Assembly (NCBI GenBank): GCA_019800895.1
Contig: JAHVKF010000003.1
Coordinates: 868,001-932,000 of the forward strand
Direction: 5' to 3'
Source of the DNA: Halomonas denitrificans
GTDB lineage: Bacteria; Pseudomonadota; Gammaproteobacteria; Xanthomonadales; Wenzhouxiangellaceae
DNA length: 64,000 nucleotides
Shown: piece by piece, positions 54,553-64,000 of the stretch
Position numbering within the stretch: the stretch's first letter is position 1
Layout: each line of letters begins with the position of its first letter
Position numbers and translations under genes: made by a program
The notes under the pieces: model-generated
What the model was told of the DNA's origin: nothing
Databases searched by the model: none
What the model saw: only the letters and a program-made list of their open reading frames with translations

Positions 54553-54661
54553 CGGCGAAGCTCCGGAAGAGGTGCAGGGGCGGGCGGCAGTGCAGCATCA
54601 TAGCCACTGACAGGGACCGGGCCCCGTCCGAAGGGCTTTCATCCGGTCGCCGGGAGGGCGC

Positions 54662-54859
54662 ATGCGAAGGCTTCCATCGATCACCCTCGCCGCACTGGGC
54701 GACTTTCTCATGGTCTTCGGCGCCGGCATGGCGACGAGTGCGGCGTCGATCGGGGAGGTCGTGCTGGCGCGGGACCCGGTCTCCGGAGCGGCCTACGCGA
54801 TCGCCCTGCTGGTGTTCGCGCTGGCGCCGGCCGGCGTCAAGCGCAGGGCCTCGAAATGA
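54662..54859 (+). CDS. Small hydrophobic protein of unknown function
   Basis: 65 residues with two hydrophobic segments (about 8-28 and 43-58) and a basic end (VKRRASK). The ATG follows GGGAGGGCGC, a good ribosome site. It diverges from the flavoprotein fusion gene and ends just before a hairpin terminator. No family recognised; the ORF is short, so chance cannot be excluded. Confidence 0.5.
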   Translation: MRRLPSITLAALGDFLMVFGAGMATSAASIGEVVLARDPVSGAAYAIALLVFALAPAGVKRRASK

Positions 54860-54885
54860 ACGCGGCCCGGAAGGCCGGGCCGCGT
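54860..54885. terminator. Hairpin between convergent genes
   Basis: ACGCGGCCCGG, loop AAGG, CCGGGCCGCGT (11-bp perfect arms), directly after the small ORF stop and 31 bases from the end of the convergent secreted-protein gene. No long T-run. Confidence 0.6.
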
Positions 54886-54915
54886 GGAAGGATTACCGGA
54901 GCGTTGCGCTGGGCG

Positions 54916-55962
54916 CTACTCCCAGGGATTGCAGTCGTAGCCGGCCACGCGGACCAGGCGGGTCAGTACCAGCGTGCCGCTGCCCTCGCCGATGTCGGTG
55001 AAGTCGTAGTCGAGCTGGATCGTGTTGCAGTCGATCACCGAGATCGTGAAGTCGCCGATCAGGGTCTGGTCGATGGCGTTGCCCGGCGCCTGGTTCGGGT
55101 CGGCGAAGAAGGTGCCGCCGTCGAAGCGGAACGCGTCGACCGAGATCGGACCGGGCTGGAACTGGATCGCGGTGGTGTTGCCGGTCACCCACAGGGGCGC
55201 GCCGTCGAGGTAGGTGAAGAAGATCGCGAACAGGAAGTTGGCGTCGCCGGTTTCGGCGACCTGCAGCACCAGGCCCTGGCGCTCGCGGCCCTCGGCTACC
55301 CACTGGCCGGTGAAGCGGCCGTTGAGGACCGGCTCGTCGAACTGGGGCGGGTCGAGGCTGGGTTCGAAGCGGTCGAGCAGCACCGGGAAATTGACGTCTT
55401 CGGAACCGGAATAGGCCTCCCAGGTGAACTCGACGGTGAACTGCTCGTTGTAATCCTCGGGCAGAAACGTCGTCTGGCCGTCGATCGACGTGGGCTCCAC
55501 CGCAAGCATCCACGTAGTGCCCGCATTCGTGATGATCCCGCCGGTCGCGCCGACGTTCCCCGCCGCCGGAATGAGGAGCAGGTTGGCCTCGTGGAACGGC
55601 CGATCGACATCGCCGGCTTCGGCATACACCTGCGGAATCACGACCGGGTCGCCCGCCAGCTGGGCCATGCGGACGAGCACGACCGAGTAGCCGTCGTCGG
55701 CACAGGCGACGCGCCAGATCTGCACGTTCACGGTTGCGTCGTTTACGTTGCTCAAGGCCGAGGGCACGTTGATGTCGCTGTCGACCAGCAGACTGTCCGG
55801 GTCGTCCGGCTGCTCGGGGATATCGATCGACAGGCAGCCCGGCGGGAACGGTGTCCCCAGGTCGGTCAGCAGGTTCAGCTCGCCGGTCTGGGCCGGCGCG
55901 GTGGTCGAGGCCAGCAGCGCGGCCAGCAGCGCGGGTACGGCAGGCAGGGTGAATCGGCGCAT
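54916..55962 (-). CDS. Secreted protein of unknown function
   Basis: 348 residues. A signal peptide (about residues 1-25, RFTLPAVPALLAALLASTTAPAQ region) is followed by a beta-rich, acidic protein with few lysines. The second half has a repeat-like pattern NGRFTGQWVAEGRERQGLVL ... FLFAIFFTYLDGAPLWVTGN, which recalls a group of secreted proteins common in Xanthomonadales-like genomes where W, G and LW-x-TG recur. Two cysteine pairs could form disulfides. No enzyme motif is seen. It stands alone between the flavoprotein and yebC. Confidence 0.75.
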   Translation of the reverse strand: MRRFTLPAVPALLAALLASTTAPAQTGELNLLTDLGTPFPPGCLSIDIPEQPDDPDSLLVDSDINVPSALSNVNDATVNVQIWRVACADDGYSVVLVRMAQLAGDPVVIPQVYAEAGDVDRPFHEANLLLIPAAGNVGATGGIITNAGTTWMLAVEPTSIDGQTTFLPEDYNEQFTVEFTWEAYSGSEDVNFPVLLDRFEPSLDPPQFDEPVLNGRFTGQWVAEGRERQGLVLQVAETGDANFLFAIFFTYLDGAPLWVTGNTTAIQFQPGPISVDAFRFDGGTFFADPNQAPGNAIDQTLIGDFTISVIDCNTIQLDYDFTDIGEGSGTLVLTRLVRVAGYDCNPWE

Positions 55963-56168
55963 GGGTCGGTCTCCGGAAGTCGGTTTCGGGGATTACAACG
56001 TCATTCAGATCGTCATTCTAGCGGCTATGGCTGACTCGAAGCTGAACCGCCGTCAGCGCGGCGCCCGGCGCGCGATCTTCGACCCGGGCACGACCGGGGC
56101 GGGCGAGGGCGGGGCGGGCATGCGTGGTAAACTTCGCGGCTTGTTCCATCGGCAGGAAAACGCGTTCC

Positions 56169-56909
56169 ATGGCAGGTCATTCCAAGTGGGCCAACATCCA
56201 GCACCGCAAGAAGGCGCAGGACGCCAAGCGGGGCAAGATCTTCACGCGCCTGGTGCGCGAAATCACCGTCGCGGCGCGCGAAGGCGGTGGCGACCCCGAT
56301 GCCAATCCGCGGCTGCGCCTGGCCTGGGACAAGGCCAACGCGGCCAACGTGCCCAAGGACAACATCGAGCGCGCGATCAAGAAGGCCACCGGTGAGCTCG
56401 AAGGCGTCGACTACGAGGAAATCCGCTACGAAGGCTACGCGCCGGGCGGCGTGGCGGTGATGGTCGACACGGTGACCGACAACCGGAACCGGACCGTGGC
56501 CGCGGTGCGCCACGCGTTCAACAAGCACGGCGGCAACCTCGGCACCGAAGGCTCGGTCGCCTACCTGTTCGACAAGAAGGGCGTGATCAGCTTCGGGCCC
56601 GGCGCTGACGAGGACCGGATCATGGAGGCGGCCCTGGAGGCCGGCGCCGAGGACATCGAGACCGCCGACGACGACAGCGTCGAGGTGCTGACCACGCCCG
56701 AGCAGTTCTCCGAGGTGCTCGGCGCGATCAAGGCCGCCGGCCTGGAGCCGGACGAGGCCGAAGTGACCATGCGCGCCAGCACCACGGTGCCCCAGGACGC
56801 CGAGAGCGGCCGGAAGCTGGTCACCTTCCTCGACGTGCTCGAGGACATCGACGACACCCAGAACGTCTGGCACAACGCCGAGATCCCGTCCGAGGCCTAC
56901 GACGACTGA
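56169..56909 (+). CDS. yebC: YebC/PmpR-family protein
   Basis: 246-residue protein of the YebC/TACO1 family, described as transcriptional regulators and, more recently, as factors that relieve ribosome stalling. [25 protein letters not shown] start, [19 protein letters not shown] region, [19 protein letters not shown] and NVWHNAE near the end. I start at MAGHSKW, not 15 codons earlier. It precedes ruvC, the standard arrangement. Confidence 0.96.
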   Translation: MAGHSKWANIQHRKKAQDAKRGKIFTRLVREITVAAREGGGDPDANPRLRLAWDKANAANVPKDNIERAIKKATGELEGVDYEEIRYEGYAPGGVAVMVDTVTDNRNRTVAAVRHAFNKHGGNLGTEGSVAYLFDKKGVISFGPGADEDRIMEAALEAGAEDIETADDDSVEVLTTPEQFSEVLGAIKAAGLEPDEAEVTMRASTTVPQDAESGRKLVTFLDVLEDIDDTQNVWHNAEIPSEAYDD

Positions 56910-56970
56910 TGGCCCCGTTGCCCGCGAGCCGCGCTGCCCTGCGTTCCCGCCCCGCGACCCGGGGCCGCTG

Positions 56971-57459
56971 ATGCGGATCCTCGGCATCGATCCGGGCTCG
57001 CGGGTCACCGGCCTGGGCGTCATCGACGGCCACCGGCTGGTCGCGGCCCTCGACCTCAAGCTCGGCGGCGCGGACATGCCCGGCCGGCTGTCGGCCCTGT
57101 TCGACGGCATCCGCGACGCCATCGAAGCGCACCGGCCCGAGGTGGTCGCGATCGAGACCGCGTTCATGAGCCGCAACCCGCAGTCGGCGATCAAGCTCGG
57201 CCAGGCGCGGGGCGCGGCGATCTGCGCCGCGGTGCAATGCGGGCTCGCGGTGCACGAGTACGCGCCGCGGCTGATCAAGCAGGCGCTGGTCGGGCGCGGC
57301 GGCGCCGACAAGGAGCAGGTCCAGCACATGGTCCGGATGCTGCTGAAGACGAACGAGCCCTTCGGGGCCGATGCCGCCGACGCGCTGGCCGTGGCGTTGT
57401 GCCACCACCACACGGCCGAGACCGCGGCCCGCCTGCCGGCCGGGGTGCGGTTGCGATGA
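56971..57459 (+). CDS. ruvC: Holliday junction endodeoxyribonuclease RuvC
   Basis: Cuts Holliday junctions as a dimer. 162 residues; catalytic acids in ILGIDPGSR (Asp7), AIETAFMSRNPQSAIKLGQARG (Glu) and GADAADALAVALCHHH (two Asp). First of ruvC-ruvA-ruvB. Confidence 0.97.
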   Translation: MRILGIDPGSRVTGLGVIDGHRLVAALDLKLGGADMPGRLSALFDGIRDAIEAHRPEVVAIETAFMSRNPQSAIKLGQARGAAICAAVQCGLAVHEYAPRLIKQALVGRGGADKEQVQHMVRMLLKTNEPFGADAADALAVALCHHHTAETAARLPAGVRLR

Positions 57460-57511
57460 GTGTTCGACGGTCGGCATCCACGCGTAGCAGCCCCACCATC
57501 GGAGACGGTCG

Positions 57512-58108
57512 ATGATTGCCAGGCTTTCCGGAACCCTGGTCGAGCAGCAGCCGCCGATCGTGGTGATCGACTGCCACGGCGTCGGCTACGAGGTCGAGTG
57601 CCCGATGACCGTGTTCGGCTCGCTGCCGGCGATCGGCGAGGCCTGCAAGCTCGTCATCCACACGGTGATCCGCGAGGATGCGCACCTGCTGTTCGGCTTC
57701 GCGGCGGCGTCCGACCGGGAGCTCTTCCGCACGTTGCTGAAGATCTCCGGTGTCGGTCCGAAGCTGGCGCTGGCCATCCTGTCGAGCGTGTCGGCCGCGG
57801 ACTTCGCGCTGATGGTCGAATCCGGCGACAGCAAGGCCCTGACCAGGCTCCCGGGGATCGGCAAGAAGACCGCCGAACGGCTGGTGTTGGAGATGAAGTC
57901 GCGCCTCGACGATCTCGGCCTGGAGGCCACGGGCCTCGGCGGCACCGGCTCGTCCACGCCGGACGTCGCCAGCGAGGCGCGGGCGGGCCTGATCGCCCTG
58001 GGCTATTCCGCCACCGAGGCGCTGAAGATGGTCAAGGGCGTCGACGGCGAGTCCTCCAGCGCCGGCGCGCTCATCCGCCAGGCCCTGAAGAACCGGATGG
58101 CGAAGTAG
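57512..58108 (+). CDS. ruvA: Holliday junction branch migration protein RuvA
   Basis: Tetramer that holds the junction and loads RuvB. 198 residues: [17 protein letters not shown]-fold, helix-hairpin-helix segments ([33 protein letters not shown]) and the C-terminal RuvB-binding domain ([19 protein letters not shown]). Confidence 0.97.
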   Translation: MIARLSGTLVEQQPPIVVIDCHGVGYEVECPMTVFGSLPAIGEACKLVIHTVIREDAHLLFGFAAASDRELFRTLLKISGVGPKLALAILSSVSAADFALMVESGDSKALTRLPGIGKKTAERLVLEMKSRLDDLGLEATGLGGTGSSTPDVASEARAGLIALGYSATEALKMVKGVDGESSSAGALIRQALKNRMAK

Positions 58109-58184
58109 CCGCGCTCCGACCCGACGCGCGATTTCCGCTACCATTCCGGCAAGCTTCGTTCGCCCCACGGACTCCCAGCCCTCG

Positions 58185-59267
58185 ATGAGCGAATTCGATC
58201 CACTCGCCGGCAACGACGACGACCGTGCGCGCCTGATCGGCGCCGAGGTCGAGGGCGACGAGGCGCGCGTCGAGGCCAGCCTGCGCCCCGCGCGGCTCGA
58301 CGAGTACGTCGGTCAGAAGGCCATGAAGGACCGCCTCGGCATCTATCTCGAGTCGGCCCGCAACCGGGCCGAAGCGCTGGACCACGTGCTCATCTTCGGC
58401 CCGCCGGGGCTGGGCAAGACGACGCTGGCCAACGTGATTGCCGCGGAAATGGGCACGCAGCTGCGCCAGACCTCGGGACCTGTCCTCGAGCGGGCCGGCG
58501 ACCTGGCCGCGATGCTGACCAATCTCGAGCCCGGCGACGTGCTGTTCGTCGACGAGATCCACCGCCTGTCGCCGGTCGTCGAAGAAGTGCTCTATCCGGC
58601 GATGGAGGACTACCGGATCGACATCATCATCGGCGAGGGGCCGGCGGCGCGCTCGATCCAGCTCGACCTGCCGCGCTTCACGCTGGTCGGCGCGACCACC
58701 CGGGCCGGGCTGCTGACCTCGCCGCTGCGCGATCGCTTCGGGATCGTCGAGCGGCTCGAGTTCTACGACGTCGACGACCTGGCGAAGATCGTCACTCGCT
58801 CGGCCGGGATCCTCGACATCGAGTGCGACGCGAAGGGAGCCGCCGAGATCGCCCGGCGCTCGCGCGGCACGCCGCGGATCGCCAATCGCCTGCTGCGCCG
58901 CGTGCGCGACTACGCCGAGGTGCGCGCCGAGGGCCGGATCGGCGGCGAGGAGGCCGGCGACGCGCTGGAGATGATGCAGGTCGACGCCGAGGGCTTCGAC
59001 CAGCTCGACCGGCGCTTGCTGCAGATCCTGGTCGAGCACTTCAACGGCGGCCCGGTCGGCGTCGAGTCGCTGGCCGCGGCGCTGTCGGAAGAACGCGGCA
59101 CGATCGAGGACGTGATCGAGCCGTTCCTGATCCAGCAGGGCTTCCTGGTCCGCACCGCGCGCGGCCGGATGGCCACGGACCGGACCTGGCGCCACCTCGG
59201 ACTGAAGCCGCCGTCCGGGCGCAGCGGCCCGGACCTGTTCGACTCCGAGCCGGATTCGTCCACATGA
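58185..59267 (+). CDS. ruvB: Holliday junction branch migration ATPase RuvB
   Basis: Hexameric AAA+ motor. 360 residues: [18 protein letters not shown], Walker [15 protein letters not shown], Walker [11 protein letters not shown], the arginine-finger region [18 protein letters not shown], and a C-terminal winged helix. The stop overlaps ybgC (ATGA). Confidence 0.98.
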   Translation: MSEFDPLAGNDDDRARLIGAEVEGDEARVEASLRPARLDEYVGQKAMKDRLGIYLESARNRAEALDHVLIFGPPGLGKTTLANVIAAEMGTQLRQTSGPVLERAGDLAAMLTNLEPGDVLFVDEIHRLSPVVEEVLYPAMEDYRIDIIIGEGPAARSIQLDLPRFTLVGATTRAGLLTSPLRDRFGIVERLEFYDVDDLAKIVTRSAGILDIECDAKGAAEIARRSRGTPRIANRLLRRVRDYAEVRAEGRIGGEEAGDALEMMQVDAEGFDQLDRRLLQILVEHFNGGPVGVESLAAALSEERGTIEDVIEPFLIQQGFLVRTARGRMATDRTWRHLGLKPPSGRSGPDLFDSEPDSST

Positions 59268-59725
59268 CCGGCCCGGATCCGGCCGCCCGTAACCCTTCGT
59301 TCCGCTACCGCGTCTACTGGGAAGACACCGACGCCGGCGGCGTGGTCTACCACGCCCGCTACCTGCAGTTCCTGGAGCGTGCGCGCTCGGACTGGCTGGC
59401 GTCGATCGGCGTCCACCAGGTGCCGCTCCGTGAACGGCACGGGGTGGTGTTCGCGATCACGAAGATGGCGATCGATTTCCGCAAGCCGGCGCGACTCGAA
59501 GATGAACTCTCGGTGACCGTTGCCGTCATAGCCATCGGCCGCCTGAGAATGGACTTCGAACAACGGATCGAGCGCGACGGCGAGCTGCTGCTGACCGCCA
59601 CCGTGCAGGCAGCGTGCCTGGATGCGGAACGCTTCGCGCCGAAGCGCACCCCGGCCGAGGTGCGCGAACGGATCCTCGCGGCGGCCGGTGCGATGACGCC
59701 TGCGGAGCGAGGTACAAGGGACTAG
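59264..59725 (+). CDS. ybgC: Tol-Pal associated acyl-CoA thioesterase
   Basis: Hotdog-fold thioesterase. 153 residues; the catalytic motif [37 protein letters not shown] and the [14 protein letters not shown] strand. It links ruvB to tolQ in the common order ruvCAB-ybgC-tolQRAB-pal. Confidence 0.95.
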   Translation: MTGPDPAARNPSFRYRVYWEDTDAGGVVYHARYLQFLERARSDWLASIGVHQVPLRERHGVVFAITKMAIDFRKPARLEDELSVTVAVIAIGRLRMDFEQRIERDGELLLTATVQAACLDAERFAPKRTPAEVRERILAAAGAMTPAERGTRD

Positions 59726-59795
59726 GGGCGGGACCAGGCACGAGTGCGTTGTTCGGTGGTTCACTCGTCCCTTTCCCCTCGTCTCTCGCCCCTCG
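59708..59795. repeat. Purine/pyrimidine-rich imperfect inverted repeat between ybgC and tolQ
   Basis: A purine-rich arm (GGTACAAGGGACTAGGGGCG) at the ybgC 3' end is mirrored by a pyrimidine-rich arm (CCCTTTCCCCTCGTCTCTCG) downstream. The inner ACGAGTG (59740-59746) pairs exactly with CACTCGT (59762-59768). Confidence 0.5.
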
Positions 59796-59875
59796 AAGAG
59801 AATCCTTAACGTGACCTGAAGCCCGACTCCAACAGACTACGCCCTGATTCTTCCCATCCCCGACAGAGAGTTCGA

Positions 59876-60562
<687 letters not shown>

Positions 60563-60563
60563 G

Positions 60564-60992
60564 ATGGAGGCCGATTCGCCGCTGCGCCGGCGCCGCCGGC
60601 CGATGGCCGAGATCAACGTCGTGCCGTACATCGACGTGATGCTGGTCCTGCTGATCATCTTCATGATCACCGCGCCGCTTCTGAACCTCGGCGTCGAGGT
60701 CGAACTGCCGCAGGGCAACGCCGAGTCGCTGGGCGACATCGAGGAGCCGCTGCTGGTGACGATCGACCGCGACGGCAACCTGTACCTGAACACCGGCGAT
60801 GCGCCGGAGCTGGTCGATCCGCAGACGTTGACCGAGCGGGTCCGCATCATCACCGGGCGCAACCCCGACGTGCAGGTCCTGGTCGGCGGCGACCAGCAGA
60901 CCGACTACCGCTACATCTACGAGACCATGGTCGTGCTGCAGCAGGCCGGCGTCGCGTCGATCGGTTTCATGGGTGATCCGCCCGACCAGTGA
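60564..60992 (+). CDS. tolR: Tol-Pal system protein TolR
   Basis: ExbD/TolR family, 142 residues: basic N-terminus (RRRRRP), then MAEINVVPYIDVMLVLLIIF with the proton-channel aspartate, and a periplasmic domain ending AGVASIGFMGDP. Starts one base after the tolQ stop; its stop overlaps the tolA GTG (GTGA). Confidence 0.97.
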   Translation: MEADSPLRRRRRPMAEINVVPYIDVMLVLLIIFMITAPLLNLGVEVELPQGNAESLGDIEEPLLVTIDRDGNLYLNTGDAPELVDPQTLTERVRIITGRNPDVQVLVGGDQQTDYRYIYETMVVLQQAGVASIGFMGDPPDQ

Positions 60993-61942
60993 ACAGGCCC
61001 CGCATCCCAACCGAGGCGCCGTCGCCCGCCCGCGAAGCCGCGCGCGCGCTCGGCCTGGCCGTGCTGGTCCACGTCGGCGCGCTTGCGCTGCTGTGGCTGG
61101 GCAGCCTGAGCTGGAGCGCTCGCGAGCCGGTTCGGCCGACCCCGGCCTTCGTGCTCGTCGATGCCGCACCGGTGATCGAACGCCGGGAGCAGGAGGACCG
61201 CCAGCGCGAAGCCGAACAGCAGGCCCGGCAGCAGGCCGAGGACGCGCAACGGCTGCTTGAGCAGCGCCGGGCCGAGGAACAGCGCCGGCAGCGGGAGCTG
61301 GAGGAACGGCAGCAGCGCGAGCAGGAGCGCGAAGCCGCCGAAGCCGAGCGCCAGCGCCTGCTCGAACAGCAGCGCGAGGCGCAGCTGGCGCGCGAACGCC
61401 AGGCCGAGGCGGAGCGCCGTGAGCGCGAGCAGCAGGAGGCCGCCGAGCGCCAGCGTCGCGAAGCCGAAGCGGAGCGCCTGCGCGAGCTCGAGGAACTGCG
61501 CCGGCAGCGCGAGGCCGTACAGCAGCGCCGCGAGGAAGAGGAGCGCCGGCTTGCCGAGCTCGCCGAGCAGCGCGAGGCCGAGCGCCGGCGCCAGGCGGCC
61601 GAGGAGGAGGCCGAACGTCTCCGCCTGGCCCGCGAGCAGGCCCAGGCCGCCGAGCGCCGGGCCACCCTGGCCGACGAGTACTACGCCACCTTGCAGGAAC
61701 TCATCACCCGCAACTGGCGGCGGCCGCCGACCACGGAACCGGGCCTGCGCTGCACGGTCCGAGTCATCCAGATTCCCGGCGGCGAGATCATCGACCAGGC
61801 GATCGTGACGCCGTGCAATGCCGACGAACTGACCCGGCGGTCGATCCTGGCCGCTGTCGAACGCACCGAGCAGCTGCCCTATCGTGGGTATGAGGAGGTT
61901 TTCCAACGTGAAATCGAATTCGTGTTCCGTTATGACGGCTGA
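60989..61942 (+). CDS. tolA: Tol-Pal system protein TolA
   Basis: Spans the periplasm to link the inner-membrane motor with TolB/Pal. 317 residues: one N-terminal helix ([19 protein letters not shown]), a very long charged helix rich in Glu, Arg, Gln and Ala (about residues 60-230), and the C-terminal domain (YYATLQELITRNWRRPP, LRCTVRVIQIPGGEIIDQAI) that ends in REIEFVFRY. The start is GTG, overlapping tolR. tolB overlaps its end by 11 bases. Confidence 0.95.
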   Translation: MNRPRIPTEAPSPAREAARALGLAVLVHVGALALLWLGSLSWSAREPVRPTPAFVLVDAAPVIERREQEDRQREAEQQARQQAEDAQRLLEQRRAEEQRRQRELEERQQREQEREAAEAERQRLLEQQREAQLARERQAEAERREREQQEAAERQRREAEAERLRELEELRRQREAVQQRREEEERRLAELAEQREAERRRQAAEEEAERLRLAREQAQAAERRATLADEYYATLQELITRNWRRPPTTEPGLRCTVRVIQIPGGEIIDQAIVTPCNADELTRRSILAAVERTEQLPYRGYEEVFQREIEFVFRYDG

Positions 61943-63275
61943 TCCGCACACCACGCGCGGAGTGTCGCGACTCGCCCTGGGGGCAGCCCTGGTCCTTGCG
62001 CTGGTCCTGGCCCTGGGCGCCGCGCCCGTCCGTGCCCAGCTGCAGATCGAGATCGTCGACGGCGTCGAGGGCGCGCTGCCGATCGCCGTCGTGCCGTTCG
62101 CGCAGGGACCGGGCGTGCTGCCGCCGGAGACGCCGATGCACGAGGTGATCGCCGCGGACCTCCGGCGCTCGGGCCTGTTCGAGACGATGGCGGTCGAGGA
62201 CATGATTGATCGGCCGACGCGGCCGGCGGAGGTTCGGGTCAACACCTGGAACCTGCTGCGCGTCGACTACGTGGCGATGGGCCGGATCGTTCCGGCCGCG
62301 GACGGGCAGGGCGAGGAGATCGAGTACCACCTGGTCGCCACCACCTCCGGCCGCACGCTGTTCTCGCGCGCGATCGCGGCCGGGCCCGGCGAGTACCGCC
62401 TGCGCGCGCACCAGATCGCCGATGCCATCTACGAGGAACTGATCGGCGTGCCCGGCGCCTTCGCCAGCCGCATCGCCTACGTCAAGGTCGCCGACACGGG
62501 CACCGACGACGAGCAGTTCGAGCTGATCGTCGCCGACTCCGACGGCTACAACCCCCAGACCATCGTTCGCCACAGCCAGCCGATCCTGTCGCCGAGCTGG
62601 GCGCCGGACGGACGCCGGATCGCCTACGTGTCGTTCGCGACGGGCCGCTCCAACGTGATCGTGCAGGACATCTTCACCGGCCAGCGCGAAATCGTCTCGT
62701 CCGAACGCGGGATCAACGGGGCGCCGGCGTTCTCGCCGGACGGCCGCTACCTGGCGATGAGCCTGTCGCGCAGCGGCAGCCCGGAAATCTGGGTCCGCGA
62801 CCTGGAGACCGGCCGCAGCGAGCAGCTGACCCAGCACTACTCGATCAACACGGAGCCCGCCTGGTCGCGGGACGGCCGGCACCTGTTCTTCACCTCGGAC
62901 CGGGCCGGACGGCCGCAGATCTACCGGGTCCGGCGGGACGGGCGCGACGTCGAGCGGGTGACCGTCGAGGGCCGCTACAACTCGCGCGTTTCCGTCGACC
63001 CGGAAACCGGTGCGCTGGCCATGGTCCACGGCGACGGATCGACCTTCCGGATCGCCGTTCTCGATCGCGAATCCGGGAGATTGCGTGTATTATCCCCGGG
63101 ACGTATGGACGAGTCGCCGAGCTTCGCGCCGAACGGCAGCATGGTGCTCTACGCGACGCGAGAAGGCGAGCGAGGCGTGCTCGCCGCGGTCTCCGTCGAC
63201 GGCCGCTTCCGGCAGCGCCTGGTGCTGGCCGACGGTGACGTGCGCGAACCGGCCTGGTCACCGCGGATTCGATGA
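61932..63275 (+). CDS. tolB: Tol-Pal system protein TolB
   Basis: Periplasmic protein with an N-terminal alpha/beta domain and a six-bladed propeller that binds Pal. 447 residues; signal peptide through APVRAQ (about residue 37), then IAVVPFAQGPGVLPPE and repeated propeller motifs such as SPSWAPDGRRIAYVSF, APAFSPDGRYLAMSL and EPAWSRDGRHLFFTSD. I use the ATG that overlaps tolA; an upstream in-frame start would lie further inside tolA. Confidence 0.96.
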   Translation: MTADPHTTRGVSRLALGAALVLALVLALGAAPVRAQLQIEIVDGVEGALPIAVVPFAQGPGVLPPETPMHEVIAADLRRSGLFETMAVEDMIDRPTRPAEVRVNTWNLLRVDYVAMGRIVPAADGQGEEIEYHLVATTSGRTLFSRAIAAGPGEYRLRAHQIADAIYEELIGVPGAFASRIAYVKVADTGTDDEQFELIVADSDGYNPQTIVRHSQPILSPSWAPDGRRIAYVSFATGRSNVIVQDIFTGQREIVSSERGINGAPAFSPDGRYLAMSLSRSGSPEIWVRDLETGRSEQLTQHYSINTEPAWSRDGRHLFFTSDRAGRPQIYRVRRDGRDVERVTVEGRYNSRVSVDPETGALAMVHGDGSTFRIAVLDRESGRLRVLSPGRMDESPSFAPNGSMVLYATREGERGVLAAVSVDGRFRQRLVLADGDVREPAWSPRIR

Positions 63276-63489
63276 CCGGTCCGATGGACGATGTCCGCTG
63301 ACCGGGCACGACCGGCGGAGCGGCGCGCGCCGGAAATTTCGCGCCCGGTCCGATGACGATTTCGAAGAACGATGGTCCAAGACGCGGGCCGGAATGCATG
63401 TCCCTGGGGGAGTGCATGACCGAGCTCCATAAGAAACGCAGTCGAATAAATCGAACCACCCGTCCCTGACCTGTATTCCTGGAGGAATC

Positions 63490-64000
63490 ATGAACACCGC
63501 AGTCCGCCTGATGATGATCGTCGCGCTGAGCCTGGTGCTCGCCGCCTGCTCCCGCGAAACCCGTGAAACGCCGCCGGAAACCGATCCGGGCGACCAGACC
63601 ACGATGCCGACCGATCCGGTCGAAGTCGATCGCGTCGATCCCGCCGACTACGCCGATTCGCGCAACCTGGACAACCCCGACAGCCTGCTGAGCCAGCGCG
63701 AGATCTACTTCGAGTTCGATCGCTCGGACGTCCAGCCGCAGTACCTCCCGATCATCCGGGCCCATGCCGCTTACCTGCGCGCCAATTCTTCGGCCCGTGT
63801 GCTGCTCGAAGGCCACGCCGACGAGCGCGGTTCGCGCGAGTACAACCTGGGCCTCGGCGAGCGCCGCGGCAACTCCGTGCTCGACCTGATGCGCGCCGAA
63901 GGCGTGGCCGGCAACCAGGTCGAAGTCGTCAGCTACGGCGAGGAGCGCCCGGTCTGCCGTCAGACCAGCGACGCTTGCTGGGAACGCAACCGCCGGGTGG
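63490..64000 (+). CDS. pal: Peptidoglycan-associated lipoprotein Pal, 5' part
   Basis: Outer-membrane lipoprotein that anchors the Tol system to peptidoglycan. 170 codons are visible before the right edge. The ATG follows GGAGG by five bases; the lipobox LVLAAC gives lipidated Cys20, then an acidic linker, the OmpA-like domain (EIYFEFDRSDVQPQ, LLEGHADERGSREYNLGLGE) and the late SYGEERPVCR. Two extra cysteines (VCRQTSDACWERNRR) could form a disulfide. The 214-bp gap to tolB has no gene and no strong promoter that I can defend. Confidence 0.95.
   Translation, partial: MNTAVRLMMIVALSLVLAACSRETRETPPETDPGDQTTMPTDPVEVDRVDPADYADSRNLDNPDSLLSQREIYFEFDRSDVQPQYLPIIRAHAAYLRANSSARVLLEGHADERGSREYNLGLGERRGNSVLDLMRAEGVAGNQVEVVSYGEERPVCRQTSDACWERNRRV

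Overview
This window is a GC-rich (about two thirds G+C by eye), densely coded chromosomal segment of a gammaproteobacterium. The gene blocks are the classic core ones of that class: thrS-infC, gpmI-envC / yibN-secB-gpsA, hisC-aroA-cmk-rpsA-ihfB-lapA-lapB, ruvCAB-ybgC-tolQRAB-pal, and a caa3/aa3-type cytochrome oxidase cluster. The GspA/GspB pair, the large NAD-glutamate dehydrogenase, DUF1820 and the dispersed intergenic repeats suggest a Xanthomonadales/Chromatiales-like lineage, perhaps a Wenzhouxiangella relative. That placement is inference; no rRNA gene is present to test it.

Layout. 1-4.3 kb: 5' part of cysK and complete dnaE (minus strand). 4.35-5.1 kb: tRNA-Val(GAC) followed by a 143-bp tandem repeat array. 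5.2-7.9 kb: thrS and infC, the latter with an AUC start and without the usual rpmI-rplT behind it. 8.0-12.9 kb (minus): DUF2244 gene, cox2, cox1, a 59-residue membrane protein, cox11, cox3. 13.2-21.8 kb (plus): putA, gspA, gspB, rhomboid protease, DUF1820, AbgT-type transporter. 21.8-24.5 kb (minus): gpmI-envC. 24.8-38.5 kb (plus): rhodanese, secB, gpsA, hisC, aroA, cmk, rpsA, ihfB, lapA, lapB, a WbpL/WecA-type glycosyltransferase, a WbpM/CapD-type dehydratase, an esterase and nfuA. 38.6-40.6 kb: glutaryl-CoA dehydrogenase (minus) and two tandem monohaem cytochromes c. 40.7-41.8 kb: a terminator, a 465-bp inverted-repeat element, and a two-gene tRNA-Leu unit with a strong promoter and a doubly hairpinned leader. 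42.1-49.2 kb: acyl-CoA dehydrogenase, NAD-glutamate dehydrogenase, NAD kinase. 49.15-49.47 kb: a long palindromic repeat. 49.5-55.9 kb is the accessory-looking part: a fatty-acid-hydroxylase/sterol-desaturase protein, two small glycosyltransferases, a lipocalin lipoprotein, a membrane-anchored flavoprotein disulfide reductase fusion, a small membrane protein and an unknown secreted protein. 56.2-64 kb: yebC, ruvCAB, ybgC, tolQRAB and the start of pal.

Functionally the segment combines information processing (dnaE, thrS, infC, rpsA, ihfB, ruvCAB), envelope building and quality control (lapAB, O-antigen initiation genes, envC, Tol-Pal, secB, GspAB) and aerobic amino-acid and acyl-CoA oxidation. 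The last theme is coherent: PutA makes glutamate from proline, the NAD-glutamate dehydrogenase sends glutamate to 2-oxoglutarate, GcdH and the second acyl-CoA dehydrogenase feed electrons to the chain, and a cytochrome oxidase ends it. This would fit a peptide- or amino-acid-consuming aerobe.

I found no CRISPR array, phage, transposase, toxin-antitoxin or defence island. The least explained parts are the structured non-coding segments beside tRNA genes and nadK, and the accessory stretch at 49.5-55.9 kb.
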